Below, piece after piece: positions 15,582 to 20,531 of a stretch of 20,531 bases of DNA (its first letter is position 1; each line of letters starts with the position of its first letter). The position numbers were made by a program, and so were the translations under genes. The stretch is from Deinococcus budaensis. Lineage in GTDB: Bacteria > Deinococcota > Deinococci > Deinococcales > Deinococcaceae. Location of the stretch: assembly GCF_014201885.1 (NCBI RefSeq), contig NZ_JACHFN010000024.1, positions 1 to 20,531 on the forward strand. The letters are read 5' to 3'. Under the pieces are notes generated by a model. That model searched no databases and was not told the origin of the DNA. It saw nothing but the letters and a program-made list of their open reading frames with translations.

Positions 15582-15797
15582 TGGCTCTCTCCTGCGGCGG
15601 CCTGGGCCTGGCTCACACGTGCAGCGCGGCCCTGCTCACCACGGATGGTGTTGAGCTGCGCGACTTCCCGCCGCAGCTGCTTGACGCGGTGCGGCTGGGC
15701 CAGCTGGCCCATCGCGGCCTGGAACCGCAGCTCCATCAGTTCCTTCTTGCGCGCGTCGATCTCGCGGTCGAAATCGGCGGCGCCCAGATTGCGCATG

Positions 15798-15811
<14 letters not shown>
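15578..15811 (-). CDS. rpmC: 50S ribosomal protein L29 (77 aa)
   Basis: Two-helix protein at the tunnel exit where SRP and trigger factor dock (with L23). [56 protein letters not shown] is typical. GAGG six bases upstream supports the ATG at 15811, which overlaps rplP by 14 nt; the next ATG at 15796 would remove five conserved residues. The last 15 residues are Ala/Gln-rich. Confidence 0.96.
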
Positions 15812-16972
<1,161 letters not shown>

Positions 16973-16976
16973 AGCG

Positions 16977-17677
<701 letters not shown>

Positions 17678-17693
17678 GTCTCTCCTCCCCTCC

Positions 17694-18527
17694 TTACTTC
17701 CCGCCGCGGCGGGTCACGATGAAGCGGTCGCTGATCTTGCGCTTCTTGCGGGTCTTGAGACCCTTGGCGAGCTGGCCCCAGGGGCTGACCGGCTGACGGC
17801 CCGCGCCGGTCCGGCCCTCACCACCGCCGTGCGGGTGGTCGACCGGGTTCATCGCGCTGCCGCGCTGGTGCGGCTTGTGGCCCAGCCAGCGGCTGCGTCC
17901 GGCCTTGCCGAGAACCACGTTCTTGTGCTCGGCGTTACCGACGGTGCCCAGCGTCGCGTAGCACTCGCTGTGGACCCGGCGGATCTCGCCGCTGGGCAGA
18001 CGCAGCAGCACGTAGTCGCTCTCCTTGCCCTGCACCTGGATGGAGGTTCCGGCACTGCGGGCCAGCTGCGCACCCTTGCCGGGCACGAGTTCCACGGCGT
18101 GGACCACCGCGCCGACCGGCACGAAACGCAGCGGCAGGGCGTTGCCCAGCTTGGGTTCGGCCTCGGGACCCGCGTTCACGGTCGCGCCCACGGTCAGGCC
18201 CTCGGGGGCCAGCACGTAGCGCTTCTCGCCGTCGGCGTAGTGCAGCAGGGCGATGCGGGCGCTGCGGTTGGGGTCGTACTCGATGGCGGCGACCTTCGCG
18301 GGCACGTTCGCCTTGTCGCGGCGCTTGAAGTCGATGACGCGGTAAAGGCGCTTGTGCCCACCGCCGATAAAGCGGCTGGTGATGCGGCCCCGGTTGTTGC
18401 GGCCGCCGGTCTTGGGCAGGGCCTCGGTGAGCGCCTTCTCGGGGCGCTTTTTGGTCAGGCCCGAGAAGTCAGCGGTCGTCATCTGACGGCGGCTGGGGGT
18501 GTACGGACGGTACTTCTTGACAGCCAT
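17694..18527 (-). CDS. rplB: 50S ribosomal protein L2 (277 aa)
   Basis: Primary 23S rRNA-binding protein close to the peptidyl-transferase centre and needed for subunit association. The N-terminus [26 protein letters not shown] and the [15 protein letters not shown] stretch are typical. The key conserved sequence [15 protein letters not shown], with the His linked to peptidyl transfer activity, is intact. The end [24 protein letters not shown] is normal. AAGGAG, nine bases before the ATG, overlaps the rplW stop. Confidence 0.98.
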   Translation of the reverse strand: MAVKKYRPYTPSRRQMTTADFSGLTKKRPEKALTEALPKTGGRNNRGRITSRFIGGGHKRLYRVIDFKRRDKANVPAKVAAIEYDPNRSARIALLHYADGEKRYVLAPEGLTVGATVNAGPEAEPKLGNALPLRFVPVGAVVHAVELVPGKGAQLARSAGTSIQVQGKESDYVLLRLPSGEIRRVHSECYATLGTVGNAEHKNVVLGKAGRSRWLGHKPHQRGSAMNPVDHPHGGGEGRTGAGRQPVSPWGQLAKGLKTRKKRKISDRFIVTRRGGK

Positions 18528-18540
18528 GTCTCAAATCTCC

Positions 18541-18824
18541 TTAGGCCAGGGCCTCGAGGGCCTCGATCTTCTGACCGTCCGCGAGACGCACGATGGCTTT
18601 TTTGCGGTCCGCCCGGTGGCCGATGAACTTGCCCACGCGCTTGCGCTTGCCCGTCACGTTCATGGTGCTGATGCCCACCACGGTCACGCCGAACGCCTGC
18701 TGCACGGCCGCCTTGATCTCGGTCTTGGTGGCCTTGGGGCTGACCCAGAACGAGTACACGCCGCGTTCCATGCCCGCGTAGGCCTTCTCGCTGATCACGG
18801 GCTGCTTGATGATGTCGTAGTAGC

Positions 18825-18828
<4 letters not shown>
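18541..18828 (-). CDS. rplW: 50S ribosomal protein L23 (95 aa)
   Basis: Tunnel-exit protein that is the docking site for trigger factor and [51 protein letters not shown] covers most of the fold, followed by the loop [23 protein letters not shown]. Translation starts at GTG overlapping the rplD stop as GTGA, with AAGGAG seven bases upstream. Confidence 0.97.
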
Positions 18829-19445
<617 letters not shown>

Positions 19446-19446
19446 C

Positions 19447-20387
<941 letters not shown>

Positions 20388-20393
20388 GTTTGT

Positions 20394-20531
<138 letters not shown>

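Overview
The window is GC-rich and carries 38 protein-coding genes, two of them cut by the window ends. Gene order and protein sequences point to a Deinococcus species. Features that fit this are the fused tuf-S10-spc-alpha ribosomal cluster, the zinc-type S14 and L36, and apparently leaderless genes with a TANNNT box six bases before the ATG. The genus is inferred from family knowledge; no search was run.

Left part (1-5111), mixed functions: the 3' end of an FtsH-type AAA protease gene (+). Then on the minus strand come an MscS-type mechanosensitive channel, plsX (phospholipid synthesis) overlapped by a NYN-domain (LabA/DUF88) gene, and a small DUF309 gene. trxA (thioredoxin, +) diverges from the DUF309 gene, and an RBBP9/YdeN-type serine hydrolase (-) converges on trxA.

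Right part (5191-20531), all on the minus strand: 31 consecutive genes for protein synthesis, secretion and transcription. In transcription order (high to low coordinate) they are tuf(partial)-rpsJ-rplC-rplD-rplW-rplB-rpsS-rplV-rpsC-rplP-rpmC-rpsQ-rplN-rplX-rplE-rpsN-rpsH-rplF-rplR-rpsE-rpmD-rplO-secY-adk-infA-rpmJ-rpsM-rpsK-rpsD-rpoA-rplQ. Many junctions overlap by 1 nt (TAATG or TGATG) or 4 nt (ATGA or GTGA), which suggests translational coupling. A strong intrinsic terminator follows secY and another follows rplQ. Candidate promoters precede adk and infA, so the cluster probably divides into a long tuf/S10-spc unit, an adk unit and an infA-alpha unit. The usual map gene between adk and infA is absent.

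The longer gaps inside the cluster (rpsN-rpsH 244 bp, rpsK-rpsD 149 bp, infA-rpmJ 121 bp, rpsH-rplF 103 bp) hold no credible gene, but several hold inverted repeats that could be autoregulatory leader structures. I found no RNA genes, mobile elements, CRISPR arrays or defence genes, and nothing I would call a new multi-gene system. The most interesting points are regulatory: the shared promoter geometry of three single genes, a promoter packed against the rplQ terminator, paired palindromes over the rplO ribosome-binding site and start, and the NYN-plsX overlap.
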